Source of the DNA: an uncultured Neomegalonema sp.
GTDB lineage: Bacteria > Pseudomonadota > Alphaproteobacteria > Rhodobacterales > Rhodobacteraceae
NCBI GenBank assembly: GCA_937948985.1
Contig: CALFAK010000028.1
Location: 1 to 64,000, forward strand
Direction of reading: 5' to 3'
DNA length: 64,000 bases
The notes beneath the pieces were generated by a model that did no database searches, was not told the origin of the DNA, and saw nothing but the letters and a program-made list of their open reading frames with translations. The first letter of the stretch is position 1, and every line of letters starts with the position of its first letter. Positions 1 to 9,260 of the stretch are shown here, one piece after another. Made by a program: the position numbers and the translations under genes.

Positions 1-429
1 CGCCCCGGCATCCACCGGATCGTCAGGCAACACAGGCTTTCGCGTTGGGCGAACCGGGTCAAACCCATCGAAAAAGCTGATGCGCGGCCCGTATCCGAGG
101 GCGGTCGGCACGCGCGGCAAACCAACCCGTTTCAACGATTCTACCAGCGCAAAACGCGGCGCTCCGACCCCCAAACCACGCGGAAAACCGCCGCACGCGA
201 CAGATAAACCCGCCGCACGCACCGATACCTCCAGCCCGTGCGCCCAGATGATAATCACCCGCCGCAACGCCGCCTCAAACGGCCTCAGCATCCGCAAAAC
301 CGCGCGATGCATATGTCTCGGCAGGGTCGAAACACCGCCCTGACGCGTCAATCGCACCATACCGGACAGCAGCAAAAAGATGCGCAACAAGGCATCCGCA
401 TTGCGCTCCTTTGCCAGTGTCCAGTCCAT
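1..429 (-). CDS. Hypothetical protein, 3' end missing (runs off left edge)
   Basis: An open frame of 143 codons without a stop starts at an ATG whose first base is 429 and leaves the window at base 1, so the C-terminus is not seen. The visible protein begins MDWTLAKERNADALLRIF and has a hydrophobic, Leu/Arg-rich first 60 residues (AALRRVIIIWAHGLEV), then a Gly/Pro/Arg-rich stretch ending in FDGFDPVRPTRKPVLP. No catalytic motif is visible. From memory, short alphaproteobacterial hypothetical proteins start in a similar way, but I cannot name a family. The coding call rests on the uninterrupted frame and the protein-like composition. It is divergent from the mutase gene that starts at 605. Confidence 0.6.
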   Translation of the reverse strand, partial: MDWTLAKERNADALLRIFLLLSGMVRLTRQGGVSTLPRHMHRAVLRMLRPFEAALRRVIIIWAHGLEVSVRAAGLSVACGGFPRGLGVGAPRFALVESLKRVGLPRVPTALGYGPRISFFDGFDPVRPTRKPVLPDDPVDAGA

Positions 430-604
430 ATCGTGCCAGTCCCTTGATGCATACGTAACAGGAACGCACTAAATAGAACAAAATGGCATCTGTCAACACC
501 GCGCGCCCAACGCCAACGCAGTTCTTGCAACAACACCCCTTGCGGCATCCCCCCCCGCGCGCCTATTGTGCAGCGCAAACAAATTTTCATGACGGGGACC
601 ACAT

Positions 605-2755
605 ATGACTGCCAAGAGTGATTTGGACGGCTGGAAAGCGCAGGCGCAAAAAGAACTCAAGGATCGTCCGCTTGACGATCTCACATGGCAAACGCCGGAA
701 GGCATCCCCGTAAAGCCGCTTTATAACGCTGAAGACGTGGGTCAGGGCGCGCATCTGCACTCCATGCCCGGCCAAGCGCCCTATCTGCGCGGTCCCAAGG
801 CGACCATGTACGCGGGCCGTCCGTGGACTATCCGTCAATACGCAGGTTTCTCAACCGCCGAAGAATCAAACGCTTTCTACCGCAAAGGCTTGGAAAGCGG
901 CCAGCGCGGCCTCTCGGTCGCTTTCGACCTTGCCACCCATCGCGGGTATGACAGCGACCATCCCCGCGTGGTGGGCGATGTCGGCAAAGCGGGGGTCGCG
1001 ATTGATTCCGTTGAGGACATGAAGATCCTGTTCGACGGCATCCCCCTCGATCAAATGTCCGTTTCCATGACCATGAACGGTGCGGTTATCCCCGTCCTCG
1101 CCAATTTCATTGTCGCGGGAGAGGAGCAAGGTGTTGATAAATCCAAGCTTTCCGGCACGATTCAGAACGATATTCTCAAGGAATTTATGGTCCGCAACAC
1201 CTACATCTATCCGCCCGAGGCATCGATGCGGATCGTGGCGGATATCATCGGCTACACCGCTGAAAACATGCCGAAATACAATTCCATCTCGATCTCCGGT
1301 TATCACATGCAGGAGGCGGGCGCGAACCTCGTGCAAGAGCTGGCCTTCACCATCGCCGATGGCCGCGAATACGTGCGCACCGCTCTGGCAAACGGCATGG
1401 ATGTTGACGCCTTTGCACCACGTTTAAGCTTCTTCTTCGCAATCGGCATGAACTTCTTCATGGAAGCTGCCAAACTCCGCGCTGCACGGGTGCTTTGGTC
1501 GCGGGTTATGGAGGAATTTAACCCGCAAAAACCCCAATCCTCCATGCTGCGCACACATTGCCAAACCAGCGGTGTTTCCCTTCAGGAACAAGACCCGTAC
1601 AACAACATTGTTCGCACCGCATACGAAGCGATGGCGGCGGTACTGGGCGGCACACAATCGCTGCACACCAACAGCTTTGACGAGGCGATGGCCCTGCCCA
1701 CCGAATTCTCCTCCCGCATCGCCCGCAACACTCAACTCATCCTCCAGCACGAAACAGGCGTCGCCAATGTGGTCGACCCCCTCGCAGGCAGCTACTATGT
1801 TGAAAGCCTCACGCAAAACCTGATCGACGAGGCGTGGAAACTGATGGAGGAGGTTGAGGGTCTGGGTGGCATGACCAAAGCGGTCGCTTCCGGTATGCCG
1901 AAACTGCGCATTGAGGAGGCAGCGGCCCTGCGTCAGGCCGCTGTGGATCGGGGCGATGAGGTAATCGTCGGTGTCAACAAATTCAAACCCTCCAAAGCCG
2001 ATCACGTCGATATTCTCGACATCGACAACGTCGCGGTGCGCGAATCCCAAGTCGCCCGCCTCTCCCAAATCCGCGCCTCCCGCGATCAGGCGACGTGCGA
2101 TGCCGCGCTCGCTCACCTGACCGAGACGGCTAAAGGCGACGGCAACCTGCTGGCCGCCGCCGTCGAGGCATCCCGCGCCCGTGCCACTGTGGGCGAGATT
2201 TCCGACGCGATGGAGGCGGCCTTCGGTCGGCACCGCGCCGAGGTCAAAACCCTCGCGGGCGTTTACTCATCGGCCTATGAGGGCGACGCGGGCTTCGCCG
2301 CCATCCAGCAGGATGTCGCTGACTTCGCCGAAGAAGAGGGGCGCCGCCCGCGTATGCTGGTCGTGAAAATGGGTCAGGACGGCCATGATCGCGGCGCAAA
2401 AGTCATCGCCACAGCCTTCGCCGATATGGGCTTTGACGTGGATGTCGGCCCGCTGTTCCAAACCCCGGAGGAAGTCGCCCAAGACGCCATCGACAACGAT
2501 GTCCACGTCATCGGCGTCAGTTCGCAAGCGGCGGGCCATAAAACCCTCGCCCCCGCGCTGATCAACGCGTTGCGCGAGGCCGGGGCAGGGGATGTATTGG
2601 TGATCTGCGGCGGCGTGATCCCCGCGCAAGACTATGATTTCCTGACCTCCGCCGGGGTCGCCGCCATCTTCGGGCCGGGCACAAATATCCCCGACGCCGC
2701 CCGCGATGTGCTGGGCCTGATCCGCGCACAGCGGGGTGCGGAGGCGGCTGAATAA
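605..2755 (+). CDS. scpA: Methylmalonyl-CoA mutase, large single-subunit form
   Basis: Adenosylcobalamin-dependent isomerisation between (R)-methylmalonyl-CoA and succinyl-CoA in the cytoplasm, used in propionate and odd-chain catabolism or the ethylmalonyl-CoA route. The 716-residue length fits the catalytically complete bacterial subunit. The N-terminal two thirds is the substrate-binding barrel (near residues 60-75, [21 protein letters not shown]; later [20 protein letters not shown]). The C-terminal B12 domain carries the base-off cobalamin motif [10 protein letters not shown] around residue 590, with its His ligand, followed by GVSSQAAGH and an ICGGVIP strand. It starts at ATG 605; the Shine-Dalgarno is weak. 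No epimerase, MeaB chaperone or propionyl-CoA carboxylase gene lies nearby, so those partners must be elsewhere. Confidence 0.97.
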   Translation: MTAKSDLDGWKAQAQKELKDRPLDDLTWQTPEGIPVKPLYNAEDVGQGAHLHSMPGQAPYLRGPKATMYAGRPWTIRQYAGFSTAEESNAFYRKGLESGQRGLSVAFDLATHRGYDSDHPRVVGDVGKAGVAIDSVEDMKILFDGIPLDQMSVSMTMNGAVIPVLANFIVAGEEQGVDKSKLSGTIQNDILKEFMVRNTYIYPPEASMRIVADIIGYTAENMPKYNSISISGYHMQEAGANLVQELAFTIADGREYVRTALANGMDVDAFAPRLSFFFAIGMNFFMEAAKLRAARVLWSRVMEEFNPQKPQSSMLRTHCQTSGVSLQEQDPYNNIVRTAYEAMAAVLGGTQSLHTNSFDEAMALPTEFSSRIARNTQLILQHETGVANVVDPLAGSYYVESLTQNLIDEAWKLMEEVEGLGGMTKAVASGMPKLRIEEAAALRQAAVDRGDEVIVGVNKFKPSKADHVDILDIDNVAVRESQVARLSQIRASRDQATCDAALAHLTETAKGDGNLLAAAVEASRARATVGEISDAMEAAFGRHRAEVKTLAGVYSSAYEGDAGFAAIQQDVADFAEEEGRRPRMLVVKMGQDGHDRGAKVIATAFADMGFDVDVGPLFQTPEEVAQDAIDNDVHVIGVSSQAAGHKTLAPALINALREAGAGDVLVICGGVIPAQDYDFLTSAGVAAIFGPGTNIPDAARDVLGLIRAQRGAEAAE

Positions 2756-2860
2756 CGGCTGCGCTGCATTGCGCACAATCCGGCGGTGTCGATAGTTTGA
2801 CTTTTGTTGTGGTCTTCGATGCCTATATTGATCGTAACATCAGAGTTCAGAGGTATGAAA

Positions 2861-3400
2861 ATGTACAAGTTTATCACCGCCGCCGCCCTGGTCACGACAC
2901 TCGGCGCCTGTGCAGGTGCGCAAACTTCGCAAAACCTCTACCGCGCAGGGGAGGTGGGTGTCTCCAAACCCGTCGAGCGCTGCCGTGTTCTTGCCGTTCG
3001 TGACATCACCATTCAGGGCGATAATGGCCGTCCGATCGGCGAGATTGTTGGCGGTGTCGCGGGCGGTGTGCTCGGCGGCTATGCGGGCAGTGGAATAGGT
3101 GGCGGTACGGGGCAAGACGTGGCGATTGTCCTCGGCTCACTCGCGGGTGGCCTGTTGGGCGGCACAGTGGGCGGGAAAGTCGGCGATCAGGTGGACCAAC
3201 GGCGCGGGCTTGAATACTCGGTTATGCTCGATTCGGGTCAGGAAATAACCTTCGCTCAGGAAATCCTCCCCGGTGAACAGATTATTCCGGCGGGCGCGAC
3301 GTGCCGGGTACAGACCGACCCGCGTGGCCTGAACCGTGTTCTGCCCGTTACGGGCCTGCCCACACAAATCCAACGTCCCGTCCAAACGCGGTTCTATTGA
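2861..3400 (+). CDS. Glycine-zipper outer-membrane lipoprotein (17 kDa antigen/SlyB-like)
   Basis: A predicted exported lipoprotein of 179 residues. The signal peptide ends in a lipobox, LVTTLGAC, and the Cys would be lipidated. From about residue 65 there is a long Gly-rich segment (GEIVGGVAGGVLGGYAGSG and SLAGGLLGGTVGGKVGD) typical of glycine-zipper 2TM domains that insert in or lie on the outer membrane. The C-terminal part (EYSVMLDSGQEITFAQE) matches the usual soluble tail of this family. I prefer the start at 2861 because AGAGG lies 7 bases upstream; an ATG at 2855 is too close to it. The next gene begins one base after the stop. A second family member is at 58796-59383. The precise role is unknown. 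Confidence 0.85.
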   Translation: MYKFITAAALVTTLGACAGAQTSQNLYRAGEVGVSKPVERCRVLAVRDITIQGDNGRPIGEIVGGVAGGVLGGYAGSGIGGGTGQDVAIVLGSLAGGLLGGTVGGKVGDQVDQRRGLEYSVMLDSGQEITFAQEILPGEQIIPAGATCRVQTDPRGLNRVLPVTGLPTQIQRPVQTRFY

Positions 3401-3401
3401 T

Positions 3402-3878
3402 ATGCGCGATAAGCACGGAAACCCTGTCCCCTTATTGAAAATGATCGATATTCCGCCGGTATGGCTGGCGGGAACGCTTGTTATTCAATCACTTGTCACA
3501 CGGGCGCTCCCCATCTTCGGGCTTCCCACAGGTTTCAGCACGCTTGGATGGCTGTCTATCGTGGCGGGCTTCGTGCTCATCCTCTGGAGCGCGGTGCATT
3601 TCAAACGGGCGCAGACCCCGATTCACCCGCGCCGCAGGCCGACATCGCTTATTACCAGCGGCCCGTTCGCCTTCTCGCGTAACCCGATCTATCTCGGTAT
3701 GGTATTGATCGCATTAGGTTTTGCCCTGCGCCTCGGCGCGTTCACGCCGTTGTTTTTGGTTCCCGCCTTTATGTTGGTGATCCAAAAACGCTTCGTCGAA
3801 GGCGAAGAATTCCACATCGCCCAGGCATTAGGGGCCGAATGGTCCGCCTACACCGCCAAAACAAGGCGCTGGCTCTAG
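3402..3878 (+). CDS. Isoprenylcysteine carboxyl methyltransferase-family membrane protein
   Basis: An integral membrane protein of 158 residues with about four hydrophobic segments and the family's C-terminal signature: TSGPFAFSRNPIYLGMVL followed by an EGEEF segment and GAEWSAYTAKTRRWL. In the eukaryotic relatives these conserved Arg-Asn-Pro-x-Tyr and Glu-containing segments bind S-adenosylmethionine. The bacterial substrates are mostly unknown; small molecules or lipids are likely, not prenylated proteins. The start codon lies just past the stop of the lipoprotein gene (TGATATG), so the two are probably co-transcribed. The family assignment is firm; the substrate is not. Confidence 0.85.
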   Translation: MRDKHGNPVPLLKMIDIPPVWLAGTLVIQSLVTRALPIFGLPTGFSTLGWLSIVAGFVLILWSAVHFKRAQTPIHPRRRPTSLITSGPFAFSRNPIYLGMVLIALGFALRLGAFTPLFLVPAFMLVIQKRFVEGEEFHIAQALGAEWSAYTAKTRRWL

Positions 3879-3922
3879 AGGTCTTGGCCGGGAATTCTTG
3901 GTCAAGTTGATCACGTATCACT

Positions 3923-4900
3923 CTAACCCGCCCCGATCAGCACCCCGACGCCCAGCACCAGCAACCCGCCGACCACCACCTGCATCGCCGCACGCAGGAA
4001 GGGCGTTTCCATGTACTTGTTTTGAATCCAGGCAATCGCCCAAAGCTCAACAAAAACAACGGCGAAAGCGATGATCGTTGCGGTCCAGAAATCGGTGATC
4101 AGATAGGGCAGGGCATGACCAAGCCCGCCGATCGTCGTCATAATCCCCGATGCAAAACCGCGCTTTATGGGGCTTCCGCGCCCGGAGATCACGCCGTCAT
4201 CACTGGCGGCCTCAGTGAATCCCATCGAAATCCCCGCTCCCAGCGACGCCGCCAGGCCCACCAGAAACGTTGTCCACGTATCCTGCGTCGCAAACGCCGT
4301 GGCAAAGATCGGGGCAAGGGTCGAGACCGACCCGTCCATCAACCCCGCCAACCCCGGCTGCACCCATGTCAGCACGAACTGACGGTGACTCTCGGCGGCT
4401 TCAACCTCTTTAATATCCTCAGATATATGCGCTTTTTCCAACGCATGCGCATGATCCCGATGCCCGCTCTCCGCCAGCGCCAGATCGCCCAGCAGCTTGC
4501 GGGTTGCCGGATCACCGCTGTTTTGCGCGGCGCGGATGTAAAAGTCATGCGCATCGCTCTCCATGCGCGCGGCCTCTTCACGTATCCGCTCAATACCCAG
4601 ATTTTCCACCAACCATACAGGGCGGCGCGCATAGAATCCGGCAACATGCTCGCGGCGGATCAGCGGTATAACGCCGCCAAAACGAGCCTCGAACAAGTCG
4701 ATCAAACGGCGGCGATGCTCATTTTCTTCCGCCGCCATATCATCAAATATCTGCGCGGATGCCGGATATTCCCCACGTAACATCTGCGCATAGCTGGCAT
4801 AGATACGCGCATCATCTTCTTCAGCTGAAATCGCAAGCGCAAGTATCTCTTTTTCGTTGAGATCAGAAAAACGGCGGCGGCTCCAGAATCCGGGGATCAT
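3923..4900 (-). CDS. mbfA: Membrane-bound ferritin A: rubrerythrin domain fused to VIT1-type iron exporter
   Basis: A 325-residue fusion. Residues about 15-165 form a ferritin-like diiron domain with EEDDARIYASYA, EENEHRR and ESGHRDHA metal-ligand helices. Residues about 170-325 form a CCC1/VIT1 membrane domain (VQPGLAGLMDGSVSTLAPIF, then several transmembrane helices ending in VGGLLVLGVGVLIGAG). In Bradyrhizobium and Agrobacterium MbfA exports iron at the inner membrane and protects against iron overload and peroxide, under Irr control. Here it starts 9 bases after the stop of ppa and should be co-transcribed with it. An Irr (ICE) box would have to be sought upstream of ppa; I could not identify a convincing one. 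Confidence 0.92.
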   Translation of the reverse strand: MIPGFWSRRRFSDLNEKEILALAISAEEDDARIYASYAQMLRGEYPASAQIFDDMAAEENEHRRRLIDLFEARFGGVIPLIRREHVAGFYARRPVWLVENLGIERIREEAARMESDAHDFYIRAAQNSGDPATRKLLGDLALAESGHRDHAHALEKAHISEDIKEVEAAESHRQFVLTWVQPGLAGLMDGSVSTLAPIFATAFATQDTWTTFLVGLAASLGAGISMGFTEAASDDGVISGRGSPIKRGFASGIMTTIGGLGHALPYLITDFWTATIIAFAVVFVELWAIAWIQNKYMETPFLRAAMQVVVGGLLVLGVGVLIGAG

Positions 4901-4909
4901 TTTACATTC

Positions 4910-5440
4910 CTACGCTGATTTATATCTTTCAATCGCTTCAGTAATCAGGCGTTGAGCAACCGTGGTGTCTTTCCAGCCGATGATTTTTACCCACTTATCA
5001 TTCTCAAGATCTTTGTAATGGGCAAAGAAATGCTCGATCTGGTGGATGGTGATGTCAGGTAAGTCACTGTAATTAATAACATTATCATAGCGGCGGGTCA
5101 GTTTGGGGGTTGGCATGGCGATGATTTTCTCGTCACCCCCGGCCTCATCTTCCATCATCAGCACGCCAATAGGCCGACAATTCATGATCGCTCCGGGTAC
5201 AATCGGGCGTTGGTTCGGCACCAAAACGTCGATAGGATCGCCATCATCCGACAGGGTATGCGGTACAAAGCCGTAATTGCCCGGATAACGCATCGGTGTG
5301 TAGAGGAATCTATCCACAACCATCGCACCTGAGTCTTTGTCGATCTCATACTTGATCGGCTCGCCTCCAACCGGAACCTCGATGATGACATTGATGTCTT
5401 CGGGCGGGTTATTCCCCACAGCGATTGCGTCAATCCGCAT
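4910..5440 (-). CDS. ppa: Inorganic pyrophosphatase (family I, soluble)
   Basis: Hydrolyses cytoplasmic pyrophosphate to orthophosphate, pulling biosynthetic reactions forward. The 176-residue length is normal for bacterial family I enzymes. Key signatures: [18 protein letters not shown] near residue 21, [12 protein letters not shown] near residue 52, and the metal-binding DGDPIDVLV near residue 66, plus ALPTPK-like [11 protein letters not shown]. It is divergent from the membrane-bound proton-pumping pyrophosphatase hppA (270 bases between starts) and leads a two-gene unit with mbfA. Having both pyrophosphatase types side by side implies coordinated handling of the same substrate. Confidence 0.97.
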   Translation of the reverse strand: MRIDAIAVGNNPPEDINVIIEVPVGGEPIKYEIDKDSGAMVVDRFLYTPMRYPGNYGFVPHTLSDDGDPIDVLVPNQRPIVPGAIMNCRPIGVLMMEDEAGGDEKIIAMPTPKLTRRYDNVINYSDLPDITIHQIEHFFAHYKDLENDKWVKIIGWKDTTVAQRLITEAIERYKSA

Positions 5441-5710
5441 GGTGTTCTCCGGTTGCTATGTTGCAGTGCAATGTAATTATCGTCTTTGGTACAGCACTGA
5501 CCAGTGCTTTTTTGAGCATTTTCGGGATTGTTCGACCGAATTCTCCCACATTCGTTTCCAGACCCTTGACCCTGAACGAAAAATCCTTTGATAGTGCCGC
5601 CGCATTTACAGCTCATTAATACAATCTCATCGTTCACGTGCGCGGCAAATTCCTGCGGGTCGGGATCATGAGGCTGTATCGATGACAAAATCGAAATAGG
5701 GAGGGAGAGG

Positions 5711-7846
5711 ATGCTTATCCTCGTAATCTTGTGTGGTCTGCTGTCCGTCGTATACGGTGTGTGGGCAACCAAGTCAGTGTTGGCCGCCGATGCGGGCAAC
5801 GAGCGTATGCAAGAAATTGCAGCCGCAATTCAGGAAGGGGCGCAAGCCTACCTGACGCGCCAGTACACCACGATTGCTATCGCGGGCGCGGTCATTTTTG
5901 TGATCGTCGCATTCGCGCTGTCATTCGCTGCTGCCATCGGCTTTCTGATCGGCGCTGTGCTTTCAGGCGCGGCTGGCTTCATCGGTATGTTGATCTCGGT
6001 CCGCGCGAACGTACGCACCGCGCAAGCGGCCAGTAACAGCCTTGGTGCAGGCCTTGAGGTCGCGTTTAAATCCGGTGCGATCACGGGTATGCTCGTTGCG
6101 GGTCTGGCTCTTCTGGGTGTTGCCGTATACTACGGTATCCTGACGAGCATGGCAGGATACGAGCCGCAAGACCGTGTCGTTATTGATGCGCTCGTCGCAC
6201 TTGGCTTCGGCGCATCGCTGATTTCGATCTTCGCCCGTCTCGGCGGCGGTATCTTCACCAAGGGTGCGGATGTTGGCGGCGACCTGGTGGGTAAAGTTGA
6301 GGCCGGCATCCCTGAGGATGATCCCCGTAACCCTGCGACCATCGCGGATAACGTCGGCGACAACGTTGGTGACTGTGCGGGCATGGCGGCTGACCTGTTC
6401 GAGACCTATGCGGTTACGCTGGTCGCGACGATGGTTCTGGGCGCGATTTACTTCACCGGACAAGATGTCCTTTCCAACATTATGATGTACCCGATGGTCA
6501 TCGGCGCGGCGTGCGTGCTGACCTCAATCGCGGGCACGTTCTTCGTCAAGCTCGGCGCGAACAACTCAATTATGGGCGCGCTTTACAAAGGCTTCGGCGT
6601 TTGTGCGATCCTCTCGCTCATCGTTCTCATTCCTGTAACGGCAATGATGATTGGTTTGGGCACAGAGATGACGACCAACACTGGCGTCACGTTTACGGGT
6701 TGGAACCTCTATCTCTGCGGTGTCGTTGGTATCGTCATTACCGGTGTCATCATCTGGGTTACAGAATACTACACGGGCGTTGACTACCGTCCTGTGCGTT
6801 CGATCTCTCAGGCATCGGTTTCCGGTCACGGCACGAACGTGATCCAGGGTCTCGCAATCTCGATGGAGGCAACCGCTGTTCCGGCGCTGGCCATCATCAT
6901 CGGTATTCTTGTCACCTTCAACCTCGCGGGCCTCTTCGGTATCGCAATCGCTGTTACAGCAATGCTCGCACTTGCAGGCTTTGTTGTCGCGCTCGACGCG
7001 TTTGGTCCTGTGACCGATAACGCGGGCGGTATTGCCGAGATGGCGGGCCTGCCTGACGATGTGCGTAACACGACTGACGCGCTCGACGCGGTCGGCAACA
7101 CCACCAAAGCTGTCACGAAGGGCTACGCAATCGGCTCGGCTGGTCTTGGCGCACTCGTTCTCTTCGCGGCCTATACAGAAGACCTCAAGTTCTTCGCCAA
7201 AACCGCTGAAGAAGGCTCCGTCTTCTATGGCCTGAACGTCGATTCGCTGTTCAACCTCTCCAACCCTTATGTGGTTGCTGGTCTGTTGTTTGGCGGCTTG
7301 CTGCCATACGTTTTCGGCGGCATGTCGATGACCGCTGTTGGCCGTGCGGCTGGTTCCGTTGTGGAAGAAGTCCGTCGCCAGTTCAAAGAAAAGCCGGGCA
7401 TCATGGCCGGTACAGAGAAGCCTGACTATGGCCGCGCCGTAGACATGCTGACCAAAGCCGCGATCCGGGAAATGATTATCCCGTCCCTGCTTCCGGTTCT
7501 GTCCCCGCTGGTCGTCTACTTCGTCATCAGCGCCGTTGCCGGCCCTGCTGAGGCGTTCGCCGCCCTTGGCGCAATGTTGATGGGCGTGATCGTCACGGGC
7601 TTCTTCGTCGCTGTTTCTATGACCGCTGGTGGCGGTGCATGGGATAACGCGAAGAAGAGCTTTGAGGATGGCTTCGTCGATAAAGACGGCGTGAAGCACG
7701 AAAAAGGCAGCGAAGCGCACAAAGCGTCCGTCACGGGCGATACGGTTGGTGACCCTTACAAAGACACGGCTGGCCCTGCGGTCAACCCGATGATCAAGAT
7801 CACCAACATCGTTGCATTGCTCCTGCTTGCGGTCCTTGCGCACTAA
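5711..7846 (+). CDS. hppA: Membrane-bound proton-pumping pyrophosphatase, K+-independent type
   Basis: An integral membrane enzyme (711 residues, about 16 transmembrane helices) that couples pyrophosphate hydrolysis to proton export from the cytoplasm. Active-site signatures are intact: [20 protein letters not shown] near residue 190, [19 protein letters not shown] just after it, and [11 protein letters not shown] near residue 436. The segment [10 protein letters not shown] near residue 461 carries Lys where K+-dependent enzymes carry Ala, which by the established rule marks a K+-insensitive H+ pump. A GGAGGGAGAGG-type ribosome site precedes the ATG. A strong terminator follows at 7914-7945, so the gene is likely monocistronic. 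Confidence 0.97.
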   Translation: MLILVILCGLLSVVYGVWATKSVLAADAGNERMQEIAAAIQEGAQAYLTRQYTTIAIAGAVIFVIVAFALSFAAAIGFLIGAVLSGAAGFIGMLISVRANVRTAQAASNSLGAGLEVAFKSGAITGMLVAGLALLGVAVYYGILTSMAGYEPQDRVVIDALVALGFGASLISIFARLGGGIFTKGADVGGDLVGKVEAGIPEDDPRNPATIADNVGDNVGDCAGMAADLFETYAVTLVATMVLGAIYFTGQDVLSNIMMYPMVIGAACVLTSIAGTFFVKLGANNSIMGALYKGFGVCAILSLIVLIPVTAMMIGLGTEMTTNTGVTFTGWNLYLCGVVGIVITGVIIWVTEYYTGVDYRPVRSISQASVSGHGTNVIQGLAISMEATAVPALAIIIGILVTFNLAGLFGIAIAVTAMLALAGFVVALDAFGPVTDNAGGIAEMAGLPDDVRNTTDALDAVGNTTKAVTKGYAIGSAGLGALVLFAAYTEDLKFFAKTAEEGSVFYGLNVDSLFNLSNPYVVAGLLFGGLLPYVFGGMSMTAVGRAAGSVVEEVRRQFKEKPGIMAGTEKPDYGRAVDMLTKAAIREMIIPSLLPVLSPLVVYFVISAVAGPAEAFAALGAMLMGVIVTGFFVAVSMTAGGGAWDNAKKSFEDGFVDKDGVKHEKGSEAHKASVTGDTVGDPYKDTAGPAVNPMIKITNIVALLLLAVLAH

Positions 7847-7913
7847 AAGAACCTGTGGAGGGCGTTTTTAACGCTTTAAAAACCCACAATTTCTACGCAA
7901 ACGCAGTAAAATC

Positions 7914-7945
7914 AAACCTGCCGGGTAACTCCGGCAGGTTTTTTT
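7914..7945 (+). terminator. Rho-independent terminator of hppA
   Basis: A perfect 11-base stem (AAACCTGCCGG / CCGGCAGGTTT) with a 6-base loop GTAACT, ending in a run of seven T at 7939-7945. It lies 67 bases past the hppA stop codon. Confidence 0.92.
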
Positions 7946-8161
7946 GTCTATACGGCATATTAGACAATGTATATTGTACCGCGAGCATCTTTTATTCAGG
8001 CGCAGTATTGTGCGGATGGCTGTCAGATGCATAAAATTCGCTATTAAATTTGCGTAGTTACAAAATTCATTCACCATTTTAGACAGCGTTCTTTTTACCA
8101 CTGACGACCATTATGTTTCTCAAGGCCGGGGGGCCATGTGCAACGTTTGGGGGATTTCATC
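7946..8161. other. AT-rich intergenic region upstream of the protease gene
   Basis: Together with the hppA terminator this is a gap of about 315 bases. It is visibly AT-richer than the flanks and probably holds the promoter of the protease gene at 8162. I see no ORF with coding character and no known RNA. A GGGGGA Shine-Dalgarno at 8149-8154 belongs to the next gene. Confidence 0.5.
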
Positions 8162-9160
8162 ATGACACGTACTTTGATTACACCACTGCTTTCCGTCGCA
8201 ATGACAACAGTATTATCCACGTCGGTCATGGCTTCCGACCTTGCCAACATCCACGCTTCCGCGTGCGGCACAGACCCGGCGAAAGCCAGCAGCATTGCAA
8301 TGCCAACAGGCGCGCTGTTCGTGCGCGGCACCAATCTCGACCACGCCGCCAACGCCGACGAAGACTTCCCGGCAATGGTAAAACTGAAAATGGTGTATCA
8401 GCACGACGGTTATGCCGAGGTCGAACATTGCGGCGGCACCGTCATCGACAGCCGCCACGTCGTCACCGCGGCACACTGCGTCAAAGCCAAAGACGGCTCG
8501 CAATGGGACCGCATTGAAATCGTCACAGGCGATGCCAGCCTCGAAAGCGACAAAGTAATCCGCCGCACATCACACACGGCCATTTGCCACGCGGGTGCGG
8601 ACAACTTCCTCGCCAACGATATCGCGATCATCAAATTGAAAGAGCCGCTACCGAGAGAGATCGTACCCGCCAAAATCGACGACTATCGCCGCCCGACTGT
8701 TAGCCCCGGCGGCATCGCGATTGCCGCTGGCTGGCCTGTTACGGGCGACCGTGCCGGTGAGACTGTTCTGAAAAAAGTACCGCTTTCGGTCACCGACGTT
8801 GAATGGCCCGGCTTCATCACCGTGACCAGCCCGTTCGGTCGCATGGAAGGTGTCTGTCAGGGCGAATCCGGCGGTCCGCTTCTTACCACCACCAACGGCC
8901 ACCGCAGCATCGCGGGTGTATTGTCGGGTATTCAGCAGGGCACCAACGATCACACGGGTGAGCCGTGCATGATGGCCGGGTACGACATGTACTACACCCC
9001 GATCGCCGCATACCGCGATTGGATCGAAGATGTGATCACCTTGTGCAGCAACAACCCGGACGAATGCCGTGGCACCAGCGAGTCGAGCTTCTTCATGTCA
9101 AACGCGCCATCGTTTGAAACTCTGGGCCGCCTGGCATCGGTTGCACAGTTCAAAAACTGA
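8162..9160 (+). CDS. Secreted trypsin-like serine protease (S1 family)
   Basis: A 332-residue exported endopeptidase. A signal peptide (about residues 1-24, ending SVMAS) is followed by a chymotrypsin-fold domain with a complete triad: His in VVTAAHC near residue 105, Asp in ANDIAIIKL near residue 152, and Ser in CQGESGGPL near residue 237. The usual GDSGGP is GESGGP here, a known tolerated variant. Cys residues flanking these motifs could form the usual disulfides. The N-terminal 60 residues before the catalytic domain may be a propeptide. GGGGGA sits 7-8 bases upstream of ATG 8162, which decides against the earlier in-frame ATG at 8138. The substrate is unknown. The gene is convergent with the RTX-repeat gene. 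Confidence 0.88.
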   Translation: MTRTLITPLLSVAMTTVLSTSVMASDLANIHASACGTDPAKASSIAMPTGALFVRGTNLDHAANADEDFPAMVKLKMVYQHDGYAEVEHCGGTVIDSRHVVTAAHCVKAKDGSQWDRIEIVTGDASLESDKVIRRTSHTAICHAGADNFLANDIAIIKLKEPLPREIVPAKIDDYRRPTVSPGGIAIAAGWPVTGDRAGETVLKKVPLSVTDVEWPGFITVTSPFGRMEGVCQGESGGPLLTTTNGHRSIAGVLSGIQQGTNDHTGEPCMMAGYDMYYTPIAAYRDWIEDVITLCSNNPDECRGTSESSFFMSNAPSFETLGRLASVAQFKN

Positions 9161-9198
9161 GTTTTACGAAAGATCCATCAGGGGACGATGGGGACAGG

Positions 9199-9240
9199 AC
9201 GGCGGCGCATTCCAGAATGGAAGCGCCGCCGTTTCTTTTT
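9199..9240 (+). terminator. Rho-independent terminator of the protease gene
   Basis: A long hairpin: ACGGCGGCGC pairs with GCGCCGCCGT, with an inner TTCC/GGAA pair, followed by TTTCTTTTT. It lies about 40 bases past the protease stop. Confidence 0.88.
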
Positions 9241-9260
9241 GCAGTATCAAGATGCAGCGC

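Noticed and set aside
6566-7843. 425-codon antisense frame opposite hppA
   Set aside because: Same effect: shadow of a strongly biased gene; the product is an Arg/Asp/His-rich sequence without structure.
7868-8101. 77-codon minus-strand frame in the hppA-protease gap
   Set aside because: It covers the hppA terminator, is rich in Cys/Arg/Leu without any protein-like pattern, and lies in AT-rich non-coding DNA.
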